The notes under the pieces are model-generated. The model made no database searches. It was given only the letters and a program-made list of their open reading frames with translations, and was not told the DNA's origin. From Heracleum sosnowskyi (lineage: Eukaryota; Streptophyta; Magnoliopsida; Apiales; Apiaceae), in contig CM061235.1 in assembly GCA_030848705.1 (NCBI GenBank), positions 139,631,228 to 139,695,227 on the forward strand: a stretch of 64,000 nucleotides of DNA, in the 5' to 3' direction. This document shows, one piece after another, positions 1 through 11,238 of the stretch (positions are counted from its first letter, which is position 1; each line of letters begins with the position of its first letter). The position numbers were made by a program, and so were the translations under genes.

Positions 1-1910
1 GTCCAGACTTCATTTCTTTCAAATTCATTTAACTCTTCTTGCATTGCTGTTATCCAGTTTGCATCTTGAAGAGCTTCCTCCACTTTCTTTGGTTCTGTTT
101 GAGACAAGAAAGCATGATACAGACATTCATTATTTGTTGCACTTCTAGTTCTCACACTAGCATCAGGATCTCCAATTATGAGATCAGGTGTGTGTGCCTG
201 TGTCCACTTTCTTGCTGTTGGTAAGTGGTTTCTTGCATCATTATTGGATCCTCCCCCTTGATCCATGCTCTCCTGATTCATATGTTGACTCTCTGTAGCA
301 TCTGAGGCTCCCCCTGAATTGGATGCCTCAGAGTTTGAACTGTCAGAGTTTGAATCAGTTTCCTCAACTGACCCACTTGTTGTGTCTTGTTGAGCTTCTT
401 CACGCTCCCCGTCAACTGGTTCTCTATTTTGTTCAATTTGAGAATTTCCAGTTTCTCCAGTATTTACCAGTAGAGGTTCAGAGTATGCTTCGTCAGAGTT
501 TGTCAGAACCGCTTCATCAGAGTTTGTCGGTACTGCTTCATCAGAGTTTACATCATCAGAGAATAAACCTTCATTTTCAAAACGCAGTTGATCATATCCA
601 TCTAAGTCATCAAGTCCAGTTATTTTCTTATCATCAAATGACACATGTATGGATTCCATGATCACTTTAGTTCTCAGATTGTAGACTCTGAATGCTTTTG
701 TTGACAATGGATACCCAACAAAGATTCCTTCATCAGCTTTTAACTCGAACTTGGTCAACTGTTCAGAATGAGTCTTCAACACAAAGCATTTGCATCCAAA
801 TATATGAAAATATTTCAAATTTGGCTTCTTATTTTTCACCATCTCATATGGTGTTTTCCCATGCTTGTTGATCAATGTTGCATTCTGAGTAAAACAAGCA
901 GTTTGAACAGCTTCTGCCCAGAAATAGGTTGGTAACTTTGCTTCATCAAGCATTGTTCTGGCTGCTTCAATTAAAGTTCTGTTCTTTCTTTCAACTACAC
1001 CATTTTGCTGTGGAGTTCCAGGTGCAGAAAATTCTTGTTTCACTCCTCTTTCCTTGCAGAAAGCTTCCATGATTGAGTTTCTGAATTCAGTTCCAATATT
1101 ATCACTCCTTATAATTTTGACTTTGTGCTGTGATCCTTTGTCCAGTAGATTTACATGATCCATCAGAGTTTGAGCAGTTTCATCCTTCTTTGACAAGAAA
1201 TACACCCATGTATATCTAGTATATTCATCAACAATTACTAGAGCATATTTCTTTCTGCCCATGGACATCACATTCACTGGTCCAAAGAGATCAACATGTA
1301 GAAGATGATAAGGTTCCACTACTGAAGATTCAGATTTGCTCTTGAAAGATGACTTCCTTTGCTTGGCTTTTTGACAAGAATCACATAAGCCATCTAGACT
1401 GAGTATTGATTTTGGAAGTCCCCTTACAAGATCCTTTCTTATAAGCTCATTTATGTTGTTCAAATTGAGATGAGAGAGCTTCTTATGCCAATTCCAACTC
1501 TCTTCATTTGACATTCTGGCAGTTAGACACACTGTTTTTCCATCAGAGTTTGTTACCAAACTTGCTTCATAAATGTTGTTGCGCCTGTGTCCAACTAGAA
1601 CAACTTTTCCAGTAGATTTACTGATAACTTCACAGTATTCAGTGTGAAAATCTACATGGTTTCCTCTGTCACAGATTTGACTCACAGATAGCAGATTATG
1701 CTTGAGTCCTGAGACTAGAGCTACATTTGTAATGATGACACTTCCAAGATTAATATTGCCATATCCCAGAGTGTGTCCTATGTTGCCATCTCCATAGGAA
1801 ACCTTTGGGCCAGCCTTCTCCTTAAAGTCTGATAGCAGGGCTTTATTTCCAGTCATATGTCCTGAGCATCCACTGTCCAAGATAAGTGTGCTCTCTTTTA
1901 TACCCTGCAA
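1..1910 (-). CDS. Copia pol: protease, GAG_pre-integrase, integrase, start of RT (partial)
   Basis: An open frame with no stop runs from about 1910 to the left edge. It encodes, in order: the aspartic protease site LDSGCSGHMTG near 1880; the GAG_pre-integrase HHCC region (WHKKLSHLN near 1420, DSCQKAK near 1375); the integrase core with the first Asp in HVDLFGP near 1290, the second Asp in IRSDNIGTEF near 1100 and Glu in QQNGVVERKNR near 985; an acidic linker rich in NSDEA repeats (about 550-250); and the start of the copia RT domain (NWITAMQEELNEFERNEVW, 58-2). The usual copia string is SDNGTEF; here one extra codon (Ile) follows DN. An in-frame TGA at 1911-1913 precedes the open frame. Relative to gag the frame is shifted by +1, so expression would need frameshifting or splicing, or an indel has separated the two. 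Confidence 0.88.
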   Translation of the reverse strand, partial: MQGIKESTLILDSGCSGHMTGNKALLSDFKEKAGPKVSYGDGNIGHTLGYGNINLGSVIITNVALVSGLKHNLLSVSQICDRGNHVDFHTEYCEVISKSTGKVVLVGHRRNNIYEASLVTNSDGKTVCLTARMSNEESWNWHKKLSHLNLNNINELIRKDLVRGLPKSILSLDGLCDSCQKAKQRKSSFKSKSESSVVEPYHLLHVDLFGPVNVMSMGRKKYALVIVDEYTRYTWVYFLSKKDETAQTLMDHVNLLDKGSQHKVKIIRSDNIGTEFRNSIMEAFCKERGVKQEFSAPGTPQQNGVVERKNRTLIEAARTMLDEAKLPTYFWAEAVQTACFTQNATLINKHGKTPYEMVKNKKPNLKYFHIFGCKCFVLKTHSEQLTKFELKADEGIFVGYPLSTKAFRVYNLRTKVIMESIHVSFDDKKITGLDDLDGYDQLRFENEGLFSDDVNSDEAVPTNSDEAVLTNSDEAYSEPLLVNTGETGNSQIEQNREPVDGEREEAQQDTTSGSVEETDSNSDSSNSEASNSGGASDATESQHMNQESMDQGGGSNNDARNHLPTARKWTQAHTPDLIIGDPDASVRTRSATNNECLYHAFLSQTEPKKVEEALQDANWITAMQEELNEFERNEVW

Positions 1911-1923
1911 TCACAAACAAATA

Positions 1924-4247
1924 CTAAGTGTTAGTTTTAAGGACCCAGACTTGCTTGGATCCTTTGTCTTTCTTAACAGTGTTAGTTTTTGCAGCGGAAT
2001 TACTATCAACAGAGTTTAAACTAACATTGTCAGACTTTACACTTGCAGAGTTTGCTCTAACCCACTTCAGATTGGGTTTTAGCTCATAATAGTTGTGATA
2101 AATAGCATGATAACTCTTGCAAGTATAAATGGAATGCCAAGTGCTCCCACAGTGTGTGCATAAAGTCTGTGGTCTAACCCTAACATAATCATTCTTTACT
2201 CCTGATGTAGAAGGTAAAGAATTGATATTTTTATTCTTTGTGCAGTAATTAGCAAGATGATTAGAACTACCACAATTATAACATGTTTTCCTTGGAGCAG
2301 CACCAGTAGGCAAATGATTATTTCTTTTATTTATGCCTATCTTTCCATTCCTATTCTTTTTGGACCCTTTTGGTTTCATAGCAGATTTTACCTCTTTCAA
2401 CTTATGATTGAACTGTTTTCCTGTCATCAAGCCAACATTAACCTGTTTTTCACAAGTTTTTACTGGTTTTCTAACAGTTTCTAATTCCATAAGATTTTTT
2501 GTTATAATATTTTCCTGTTTTTCACAGGCTTCATCTGATTCCATATCAGCTTCCCTTATTACAACAGATTTTAACTTATTGGCTTCAGGAACAAATTTCA
2601 CAGGTTTAAGTTGTGGTTTTACCTTAACCTTGTCTTTAAACCTAAGTTCATCATTTTCACAATAACCTAAACCTACAGAATCAGTCTGAAACACTTGATG
2701 AGTGTCTCTTCCAGAATCTGTCCAAGTTCTGATTATTTTTCTTTCTTTTTCTAGATCAGATTCTAATTGCTTATATCTTTTCAGCAACTCCTGTTCTACA
2801 TAAACAGCATCATCTCTTTCTTTTTGAATCTGCTTCATATTTTCAAGTTCTCCTTCAAGAAACTTGTTTCTATCTTTAAGACTAAGATTCTCAGCTTTAA
2901 TTCTCTCATTCTCTAAAGTCTGATCCCTATAGCTAACATGTACGCTTTTCAGATATACTCTTAATTCAGATATATTATCAGTATCATAAGCATAAGTAGT
3001 TAGGGGTACCTTATTTTCAGATGATTCAGTCTCATCTCTGACAGTTGCCATAAGAGCATAATTTTCTCCATCATCAGAGTCTGAAGTATCTGCCCAGTCT
3101 TTGCCTTTAGAGATGAGTGCTTTCTCAGATTTGCCTTTCTTGCACTCTGGGGCATAGTGACCCATCTCCTTACACCTGTAGCACTGGATTTCAGATTTAT
3201 CCTTCTTGCCAGACTTGGTCTCCCTTCCATCAGACTTTCTGAAACTTCTCCTTTCAGAGTTTGAATCTTTCCTTGAGAATCTCTTTCCTTTCTTAAAGTT
3301 CTTAAATCCCATTTTCTTGAAGGTTTTCACCATCAGTGCAGCCATTTGCATTAACTCTTCTTCATCATTCTCAGAGTCAGAAGCTTCATCAGAGTTTGAG
3401 TCATCATCAGAGTTTGATGACTCACTTTCAGATTTAATAACTAAAGCCTTTCCCTTGGCTTTCTTCCTTGATGATTCCTTCTTAATGGGCTTCTCCTCGA
3501 CTTTGAGAGCAACAGATTTTGTCTTTTTACTCAATCTTCTATTCCTTTGTTCTATCTCCAGTTCATGAGTTTTCAATAACCCATAGATTTCATCAAGATC
3601 TGTATCAGCAAGCTCATAATTATCTCTTATTGTGGTTGTCTTTAAATCCCACTTTTCAGGTAGAGATAACAGAAACTTGAGATTAGACTCTTCAAGCTCA
3701 TATTCTTTATCAACCAGAGACAGATCATTCAATAGTTTGCAAAATCTGTCATAAGTCTCAGTCAAGGTTTCATTAGGTCTTGAATCAAAGTGCTCATACT
3801 CCTGTGTGAGTATTGTCTTTCTGTTCTTCTTAATAACACCTGTTCCCTGGCATCTGACTTCTAAAGCATCCCATATCTCTTTGGCAGTCTTGCAGCCAAT
3901 TACTCTGTTAGACATAACATTATCTAAAGCACTGTGGAGAAGATGTCTAACCTTGGCATCTTTTGCAATTGATGAGATGTCCTCAGGAGTCATATCTTTC
4001 TTTTCCTTTGGAACAGTCTTTTGTTCTTGACCATCAACAACAGGGGACAATTTAGTTGGCATATGAGGCCATCATAGATTCTGTCAAGGTATTCTGGATC
4101 TGTAGCCTCCAGAAACATGGTCATCTTCACCTTCCAAATCGGATACTCTACTGGCCTGAGAATTGGAACCCTGATTGTTTCATATCGACTCACAGAATTG
4201 GGCTTAACCTGTTCAGCCTTAGGAGCAGTTTGATTTTCTTCAGACAT
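1924..4247 (-). pseudogene. Copia gag polyprotein, broken by a 1-nt frameshift
   Basis: Gag coats the element RNA in the virus-like particle. Translation starts at 4247 (MSEENQTAPKAEQ) 46 nt downstream of the PBS, and the N-terminal frame holds the copia gag start YPIWKVKMTMFLEA. Near 4062 homology moves to another frame (MPTKLSPVVDGQEQK) that continues for 712 codons to TAG at 1924-1926, so one nucleotide has been lost near 4060-4075. The second frame contains the UBN2-type gag core (IWDALEVRCQGTG, FDSRPNETLTETYDRFCKLLNDLSLV), acidic Ser/Asp-rich segments, a coiled-coil-like Glu/Lys stretch, and three CX2CX4HX4C knuckles at 3142-3183, 2242-2283 and 2119-2160. Three knuckles and more than 750 residues is long for copia and fits SIRE-type elements. 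Apart from the frameshift the frame is clean, so the break is recent. Confidence 0.87.
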
Positions 4248-4293
4248 GATTATTACTGTGTTTGAATCGTAAAACTGTATATATTAAACAGCC

Positions 4294-4310
4294 TTGGCTC
4301 TGATACCAAT
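4294..4310 (-). other. Primer binding site, initiator tRNA-Met type
   Basis: Directly inside the LTR, read on the minus strand, the sequence is ATTGGTATCAGAGCCAA. TGGTATCAGAGC is the standard plant copia PBS complementary to the 3' end of initiator tRNA-Met. It fixes the LTR boundary at 4311 and the element's orientation. Confidence 0.92.
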
Positions 4311-4904
4311 TGTTAGGCCGAATACACAATATATAATCAAGTATGTATGAGAATAACAATCAAGAACACAGGTTTGTAAATCAACACACTGAATTATATT
4401 AAATAATTCTCTCTTAGTGATGTTAATGAATCACAAAGAGCTACTAGGTTACAAGAATAATATATTCAATGTTCGCGTCCCTTCTAGGGATAACCTATCT
4501 GTGTTTATATAGTACACAGCTACATACAATCCTTATCTAATTGATACTCCTATAAATTAGCTATACAATTATTAGCAATTAAGGATTGCTTCAGTCTTCT
4601 GTCCAGTCTCCTTAGCTGTATCAATATATTCTGCTTCTTTCCATCTTCAGAATATATTGCTTCTAGAATCTTTATCTTTGCACCGACAGCTAAGTCAACT
4701 TTCATCCTGTCAGACTTTAACAAACTCTGACCGGCTTCTATATAAACTCTTCACCCAGTCAGACTTTACCAAACTTTGACTGGCTTCTATGTAAACTCTG
4801 ATATGTACCTGGGACTTAAACACTGATGAACAAACGTCAGCAATTATATCTAACAGTATCGTTTGTATTCAACCCCCCTTCTACAAACATATCAGGACCT
4901 AACA
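4311..4904 (-). repeat. Copia 5' LTR (594 bp)
   Basis: The LTR is bounded by TGTTAG at 4311 and CTAACA at 4899-4904, a perfect 6-bp terminal inverted repeat. On the minus strand a TATA box (TATATAA) is complementary to 4505-4511, the likely core promoter. A G-rich stretch GTAGAAGGGGGGTTGAATAC lies just inside the outer end; related ends occur at about 33180-33214 and 5690-5702. The upstream part repeats short CAAACTCTGA/CAGACTTTA motifs at about 4680-4800. Confidence 0.88.
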
Positions 4905-5173
4905 AGAATCTTGTTGAAAGTATTGAAAAGAAGATTGTTTTGAAGGCTTAGAAGAATGTGTTGATTGAAGGAAGAATGAAGTTGGATGTTGAGAAAGAAA
5001 ACTTAAAAAAGCAGTTATGTTTGTGTGTTGTTGTGTTATTGATTGCAGTGGTGATATTTTCTAAGTAGTTGTATCGAAGTAAATGTAGTTGCATTATGGT
5101 TGTTAGCCGAAGTGAATATGCAGTGGTTGATGTAATCAATGGTAGGAAGTAAATGTGGCTTAATATTTGTATG
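4905..5173. other. Spacer between the copia LTR and the solo LTR
   Basis: No gene is recognised. The text around aatgtggcttaatatttg (about 5151-5168) recurs at about 5748-5765 (gtatgtggcttaatatttg) on the other side of the solo LTR, so this spacer is probably the 3' flank of the MULE relic, split by the LTR insertion. Confidence 0.4.
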
Positions 5174-5722
5174 TGTTAGATCAGGATTCAATGATTGTCA
5201 GGATCTAGACTCAACTGATCAGGATTGTTGATGTCATCAGTATTGCATGGTTATCAGTATTTGATCAAGCGTCAGAATCAGGATGTATATCAGGACTGAG
5301 ATCAGGATTGATCATCAGGACTGGAAGCTGATCATGATTCCTACTTTGAGTTATATTTGGAGTCTAGTTAAACATGGAAGTTTATTTTGTCGGTTCTTGG
5401 TTTGTAGTAATGTAGCTATCGATTAAGGATATGTTTCAATCTTTGTAATTGATTAGGACTTATCTTGTAATTGATAGAGAAGCTGTGTAGTATATAAACA
5501 CAGTTTTAGATTTCGATTATTATCGATTGCATACACGGGTATTCTTGTAATCTAGCAGCTCTCAAGAACACAAAATTTCTTGAGAGAGTTTGTAACAGTT
5601 TTATATCAGATTTAATAAAGTTGTTATCTTTCTTTCATATTTGTGAGATATACTTTAATAAGTCGAGAATCTTAATCAATTGTATTCAACCCCCTTCTAC
5701 AATTGATTATTACTGGGCAACA
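5174..5722 (+). repeat. Solo copia-type LTR (549 bp) with 5-bp TSD
   Basis: It starts TGTTAGATCAGG and ends GGGCAACA, flanked by the perfect 5-bp repeat GTATG (5169-5173 and 5723-5727). No PBS or coding sequence is attached, so this is a solo LTR left by intra-element recombination. A plus-strand TATA box (TATATAA) lies at 5491-5497, and the U5-like end holds the CAACCCCCTTCTACAATTG string near 5688-5706. The first 150 bp contains six copies of ATCAGGA. The bases 5728-5974 to the right are non-coding, with tcttgcccatagcaaatac present twice (about 5801 and 5887). Confidence 0.85.
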
Positions 5723-5974
5723 GTATGTGTAAGCTTTCTCTGGTTGTATGTGGCTTAATATTTGAATGCACAATTTGAGATTGCAAAAATACTAAAATTA
5801 TCTTGCCCATAGCAAATACCAAAAAAACAGATAGATAAATTAAGGATTTCATTCCAGAATACCATAGTACTAGATTAATAACATTGTCTTGCCCATAGCA
5901 AATACACAAAAGTTGATACCATAATTTAAAGCTTAACAAATAAATTAAACAATTAAGCAAGGTCAACTGCATCA

Positions 5975-8849
5975 TCAGGACTTGATGTTTTGAGAACTCA
6001 ATATTGTGGACTTCCTTGTGACTCCAGAACTGGTGTTCTTTTGAGAAGGCAATTTAGGAGCCTTTTTAACAATATTTGGTGGGGTTGAAGCTGGTGGTGT
6101 CGACCTTGGAGGTGCAAAGGGTACCAGACCAGGGGTAGGCATAAATATTGCCTTGTATCCAACAGGACCCCTAAGGTTTTCACTAAAAGTAGCATAATCC
6201 TTACCACTTTTATCCCACTCATCTACATCTTCACCTCTGACTAAAGGCATCTTTTTTCTTGGGACCCTTGAGAGAAAAGACATGTTGTCTTCATAATTTT
6301 TTGCATTGTCCTCATTGTCCTTATCTTCTTTTTCTTCATCCTTCACCTCTACATCCTCATCTTCATGTTCATCTTCAACAAACTCTTTTTCTGCTTCTTC
6401 TTGAGTATTCATCTCAGCAAATTCTTCAAATTCTGCTTCATTTTCTTCAATTTCTGCTTCACTTTTTTGGATAAGCTTACCCTTACCTTTGTCTCTTGAA
6501 CTTGCAGTCTGTGAAGCTTGAGTACAAACTTTTTCTGGTTCATGTACCTCTTTGATAACAACACCTTTTTGAGGTCTTCTAACACTTAGTTTTTGTCTCT
6601 TAAGCTCCCTTGGTGGAGTTTTTTTTGTAGCTGCAACATCATTCTTTCTCTTCACAGGTGCATTCTTCTTCCTTATTCTTTGAGATTCAACACTTGTTTG
6701 AGCATTTTCTTGACCATTTCCTCCTTCCTTATTCTTAATTGGGCATTTTGAAACCCTATGACCTTGTTGCCTGCAATTGATGCAGTGCATAACTCTCTTG
6801 TTGCTATACCTTTGTAGTAGAACACCAGGAGCTGGTTGTGATTGGCTCCTAGTACCCCCCCCCCCTCCCACTCTTCTCTCCTCCTCATTTTCATTGGTCT
6901 CCCATTTATTTTTTTTTGGAATTGGTGGAGGTAGTAATTCCTCTCCATAATGAAAATCCCAATAGTCCTCACCCTTCATGGCCTCTAGAGGGTAACTGTA
7001 ACTTTCCAAATACTTGTCCCTTTTGAAGTAGTCACTCACATAATCCATTGGATTCTGCCTCCTTGAGTGTATGGCAGCAATGGCATATTGGCATGGGATT
7101 CCTGTCAAGTCAAACACCCTGCAGTCACAACTTCTCTTCTCCAAGTCAACAGTTACAAGTCTGGTCCCTTGCTTAACTCAAAATCGTGTACTGTCGTCCC
7201 AAGAAGCTTGCCAGTTTCTAGATTCTGTTACAAGTAAGTCCAATTATCTTCTTATTATTGGATATATCTGCATGTCACTCCCTTCTATAGCATCCCTTGT
7301 ACTCCTAATTCTAGTCAACAACTTCACATGAATTTCTTGGAGCATTGTGAGAAGTGGCATAAACTTGTAAACATGTCATATATTTTTTTTAATATCATAG
7401 CATGATTGTGAGAATGTAAACAACTATGATTGAGAATATACCTTTCATTAATGATCTAATTGTTGAACAGTGTTCTCAACCATATAATGTGTGCTAAAAA
7501 GGCCTTACACCATGATTTGGGGTTTATTTTGCTCAACTGATCATGTGCAGTCTTGGAATGCCTCATCATTTCTTTCATGGCTCTAGTATGTGCAACCTTG
7601 TGTGTAGCAGAAGCAATCTTCCAAAAGAGCCCTTGTAACAATTTGCTAGAGAACCTGTAAGATAGTAAAATCACATAAATATATAACAAAGTACAAATTA
7701 ATGAAATTTCTTAAATAGCATTATTACCTTTTCTTGAAGTTGCTACAAATGTGTCTAGTGCAAAATCTGCGCTCCACACCAGGCAGCAAATACATCACAT
7801 AAATACCCGTAGGGTTTTTTCTAATTCTTTCACCAAATACATCACATAAATGCTTGACAGATGCCATTTTAGTGGAGATTGGCTTAGTGCACAAATGACT
7901 ATCTACTAGTGTTTTGATTCTGCATGTGCCACTATCTTTATCCTTACTACACCACATGTAGAATGGACACCCTGGCTCACAACATACCTGACATCTCTTC
8001 CAATCATTTGTGACAAATTGTACCCCTTCCTATCAGACACACCATATTTCCTAACTACATTCCTAAACTCAGCCATGTTAACAAACTCTTGACCTACCTC
8101 CCACTTGACCACACCAGAACTACTACCCTTTTTTCTAACTTTTCTCCTTTTGGGAATTTGTGGACCAATATAACCAATTTTTGAATTTTCATCTTCACTA
8201 GATGATAATAATGACCTAAGTGTTTCAGACTTATAATCTGAATCCTCAATAGCACACTTGTTAGGAACATTCTTAGCATTATACATTTCTCCTTTAAATT
8301 TTTTTGCATTCTGTCTAATACTTTCATGTTCCTCATCACTCACATAGTTATCAGGATTAAAGCTAATAGTTTCAGAGTCATCGCTGCATGTATCAATGTT
8401 GTACTCAGGATCATTAGGGTCATCTTCACTACCTTCCCCACCACTACACTCCCTATCATTACCCTCCTCAGCCTCCACAAATTATGTATCATCCCCAAGG
8501 TTCTGTGTCTCAGTAATGGGGTTGGAAACATCAACAAGTTCATCAATATCGAAATGGTCAACATACAACTCAATTTACCATATGGCTTACACAATTCAAC
8601 CAATTCATGTATTGAAATATCATCATAAACCAACCTAGTACCCTTACTAAAAGTAAGTCCATCGCACTTAAAATACACCAAGGCATTATCATCATCAGAG
8701 TACTTATGGGCAAATTCTTCTAAATGACGAAAACTGAACACATCACAGTCGAAATCAGTAATTACTTCAACTTTCCCACCCAAATACTTAACATCAGGAG
8801 GGGGGGTAAAATCACCATGGTGGTGAAGATACAAAGTAGTAGTAGACAT
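5975..8849 (-). pseudogene. Mutator-like (MULE/MuDR) transposase relic lacking the DDE core
   Basis: MuDR-type transposases cut and paste DNA with an RNase H-like DDE core. Here the minus strand encodes separated pieces: the plant MULE N-terminus (8849 to about 8550; HHHGDFTPPPDVKYLGG), an acidic linker (8478 to 8200), the MuDR DNA-binding region (VGQEFVNMAEFRNVVRKYGV, about 8095-8036), the post-DBD segment (IKTLVDSHLCTKPIS, 7920), then immediately LPGVERRFCTRHICSNFKKR (about 7790-7730), the conserved piece that normally follows the core. The C-terminal part (7144 to 5975) has a SWIM finger and a CCHC knuckle (CINCRQQGHRVSKC), then acidic and Pro-rich tails. About 150-200 core residues with the catalytic Asp positions are absent. 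Other breaks are a frameshift near 8550, TAA near 8485, frameshifts near 7930 and 7490, and TGA near 7180. The SWIM CxH reads CQY. Terminal inverted repeats were not identified. Confidence 0.85.
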
Positions 8850-9965
8850 ATTGTGAATTCAAAACACAAACAATAAACAAAATTACTACAAACGTATCAT
8901 TTCAAACACATAGACAAACACACAATACATGAATAAAAACATAAACAATTCATATATAGTTAGAGTTGCACATACCTTGATGATGTCTGAAGATATTTGA
9001 GCTCAAACTGCCAATTACTGCTCAAACTCGAAGTCGATTGAAAGATTTAGGTTGAATTACGCTACTTCGTCATTTAGGGTTTATTTTCTCCCAAATTAGA
9101 GTAGTTCGATTGTAAATAAAGGGGTTTATCTTTATTTCAGTCTAATATATTACAAACGAGCTGAGTTGTATGCCATATCAACTACCATGTATGTCCACGT
9201 GTAAACACGTATTAGGTGACGTTGCAGTCAAGACGATTCTGTTAGGTCAAACACATAGATTTAACGTCAATGTCATTATTGGCTACTAGAATGTTACACA
9301 TGAGACGCCGATAACTAGAGTGATTGATTTGATACTAGCCCCCCCCCCCCCCCCCCAGTTCAGTGAGCACTTTGAGATTTAACCCGGAAATAAAACTAGC
9401 AAACAATCACTAAGTTGTTATAAAAAGGTTGAAAATAATGGAATTGAAAAATTAAATAATTTCTTTTTAGCCATATATCAAACAATCAGAATATCTATAT
9501 CATGAAGTGCCGCTTTCAAAAAGTGAGGAATATATTATATTCAAAAGTCAATTATACCGATAAATTATTTTGTAACAAAATTTAAAATGATGTATTTAGA
9601 ATTTTATATATTGACTAGTCAAAGTAACATATCGACAACTTAAGATATTAACGAGTTTTAGCATTGTATAGTAAACTAGTTCATAATATAATTTAAAACT
9701 ATATAGTAAAGTTTCAGAATATCAACACTATACTATATCGACAAATCCAGCTTATCTCACAAAAGTTCAGATTATCTCATAGAGTTCACGATATGAGTAT
9801 TTAACTAATTTTCAAGATAAATGAGGAATAAAAATTGAAAACAAAACATTAAAAATTTTGGTACATATTTTTTGTTACCTGTTTTTCGGTATAGTACGAT
9901 ACTTACCTTATTTATTTTAACTTTATATTGCCTTTTAATTTGCTTGTATACTATATATACTTTTA
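8850..9965. other. AT-rich non-coding flank of the MULE relic
   Basis: No gene is seen. About 8850-9130 is probably the MULE 5' leader and upstream flank. A run of 18 C residues lies at 9339-9356. From 9840 to 9920 the text (aaacattaaaaattttggta, then acctgtttttcgg) resembles the arms of the inverted repeat at 31640-31790 and is probably another Helitron 5' fragment. Confidence 0.5.
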
Positions 9966-10140
9966 TACTATATTATAATAGACGAAACATTAAAAATTTG
10001 ATCGGTTGATCGGTACTTAGTGATTTTAATGAAGTTCACTTACTTATTTTTAAAAAGATATTATTAAATAATAACATTATTTATAACCACTTATCTTTCT
10101 TACTAAAATTCCTCTTTTTCCGAAAATATTACGGGCAAAC
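9966..10140 (+). mobile_element. Helitron 5'-end fragment (same family as 44777-45459)
   Basis: The segment ATACTATATTATAATAGACG followed by AAACATTAAAAATTTG matches the 5' end of the minus-strand Helitron ending at 45459. Homology continues inward: attattaaataataacatta, then the ccgaaaatattacgg block near 10118. No 3' hairpin or CTAG follows, so it is truncated. Confidence 0.6.
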
Positions 10141-10164
10141 CCTTACTAATCAATATAAATATCT

Positions 10165-10560
10165 TATCTTTATAAAGGAAAACCCTTAGGAGCTCTAGAA
10201 TCGCTCGATTCATAATTATCTAATTTTCTAGAGCTCCTCCATTTTAATTTAATAAAATTAAATTTCCTCATTTACATTTGAATTTTTAGGGAAGACATTA
10301 CTTATTTACAATCAATTTTTTAGGAAAGACAATGAATATATAAAAGTCAATACTACTTAAAATTTAAATAAATAAATATTACCTTTTTTTCTCAACTAAA
10401 AATCCCTTATTTAACTCCAATTTTTTTGGGAAAAAATCAAAACATTTTTTAAATTGTATAAAAGAAAGAAAACTTTCTCTTTTTTAAAATATAAAAAAGT
10501 ACAATTTCTAGATAAACTAAAAATTAGAGGACAACACCATTGTTGGTACTAATCTAAATG
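10165..10560 (+). mobile_element. Helitron-like 5' fragment, ggagctc subtype
   Basis: The text tataaaggaaaacccttagg then agctctagaatcgctcgatt is repeated with variation at 24253, 24544, 30846 and 31325. Those copies at 24253 and 30846 begin right after a Helitron 3' end, so this marks a second 5'-end subtype. No 3' terminus is found nearby. Confidence 0.5.
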
Positions 10561-11238
10561 TTTTATCTAATTCTTTTATCTTTGTTTGCGCGGATTTGTA
10601 GAGGATTTTTTTAAGAAGTCTCTTCCATTAATTACAAAGATATTTATTTCGTTGATCACTTGACAAATGTATGTTTTTCAATCTTTTATTGCATATATTA
10701 TTGAATTTGTCTCCTGAGTATCATGATTTTCCTTAATGTAATTATATTGAAGACTTTCGTTTAAATCGACGAATCTCTTCAACCTCCTGGACGGAAAAGT
10801 GGGGACATCATATAGGTGACCCTCATTCATAGCAAGTACCATGAACTTTGTTATACTTCAAAGTTCAAACCATATCACGTCTTTTTATGTATTTTGTATT
10901 TTTTGTTTTTTATACAGTAATTAAGTTGATGAACTTGAAATTTTTATGATTTCTTCTTTTCTCTGAAGAATAATTGTTTTCTCAAGTCGTTATTTGATGA
11001 GGTATTTTCCTAACATTTATTTTCCTTTATATTATTTTATAAATTAGGTTCGCACAGTTCTTTCTAAATAGAACTCTTTTACAGTTCACACGAAATTTAT
11101 AAGATTATCTTTAATTTAGTGATGATTTAACAAAAAATTTAAAATGAAACTACCCATAAGAAATTGATAAATTTTTACGTCAAAAATTCTATTCAATTTA
11201 GAAAATCTCTTTATATTTGGTTTAGATTATCAAAATAC
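10561..11238. other. AT-rich non-coding DNA
   Basis: There is no open frame, gene homology or clear repeat end in this stretch. It is probably decayed transposon sequence. Confidence 0.4.

Larger units (their letters stand above)
1..4904 (-). mobile_element. Ty1/copia LTR retrotransposon (SIRE-like), 5' part
   Basis: A minus-strand copia element enters from the left edge. In its own direction the order is LTR (4904 to 4311), tRNA-Met type PBS, gag, protease, integrase and the first residues of reverse transcriptase; most of RT, RNase H and the 3' LTR lie outside the window. The long gag with three CCHC knuckles and the protease-GAG_pre-integrase-integrase order place it in copia, most likely the SIRE/Maximus lineage; the lineage is inferred from layout. 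The LTR outer flank is agaat at 4905-4909, which would be the TSD if repeated beyond the left edge. Gag carries a frameshift, so this copy is probably non-autonomous. Confidence 0.9.

Noticed and set aside
39..661. Plus-strand frames at 39-224 and 323-661
   Set aside because: They are shadows of the copia pol frame on the minus strand, which is open throughout and has clear domains.
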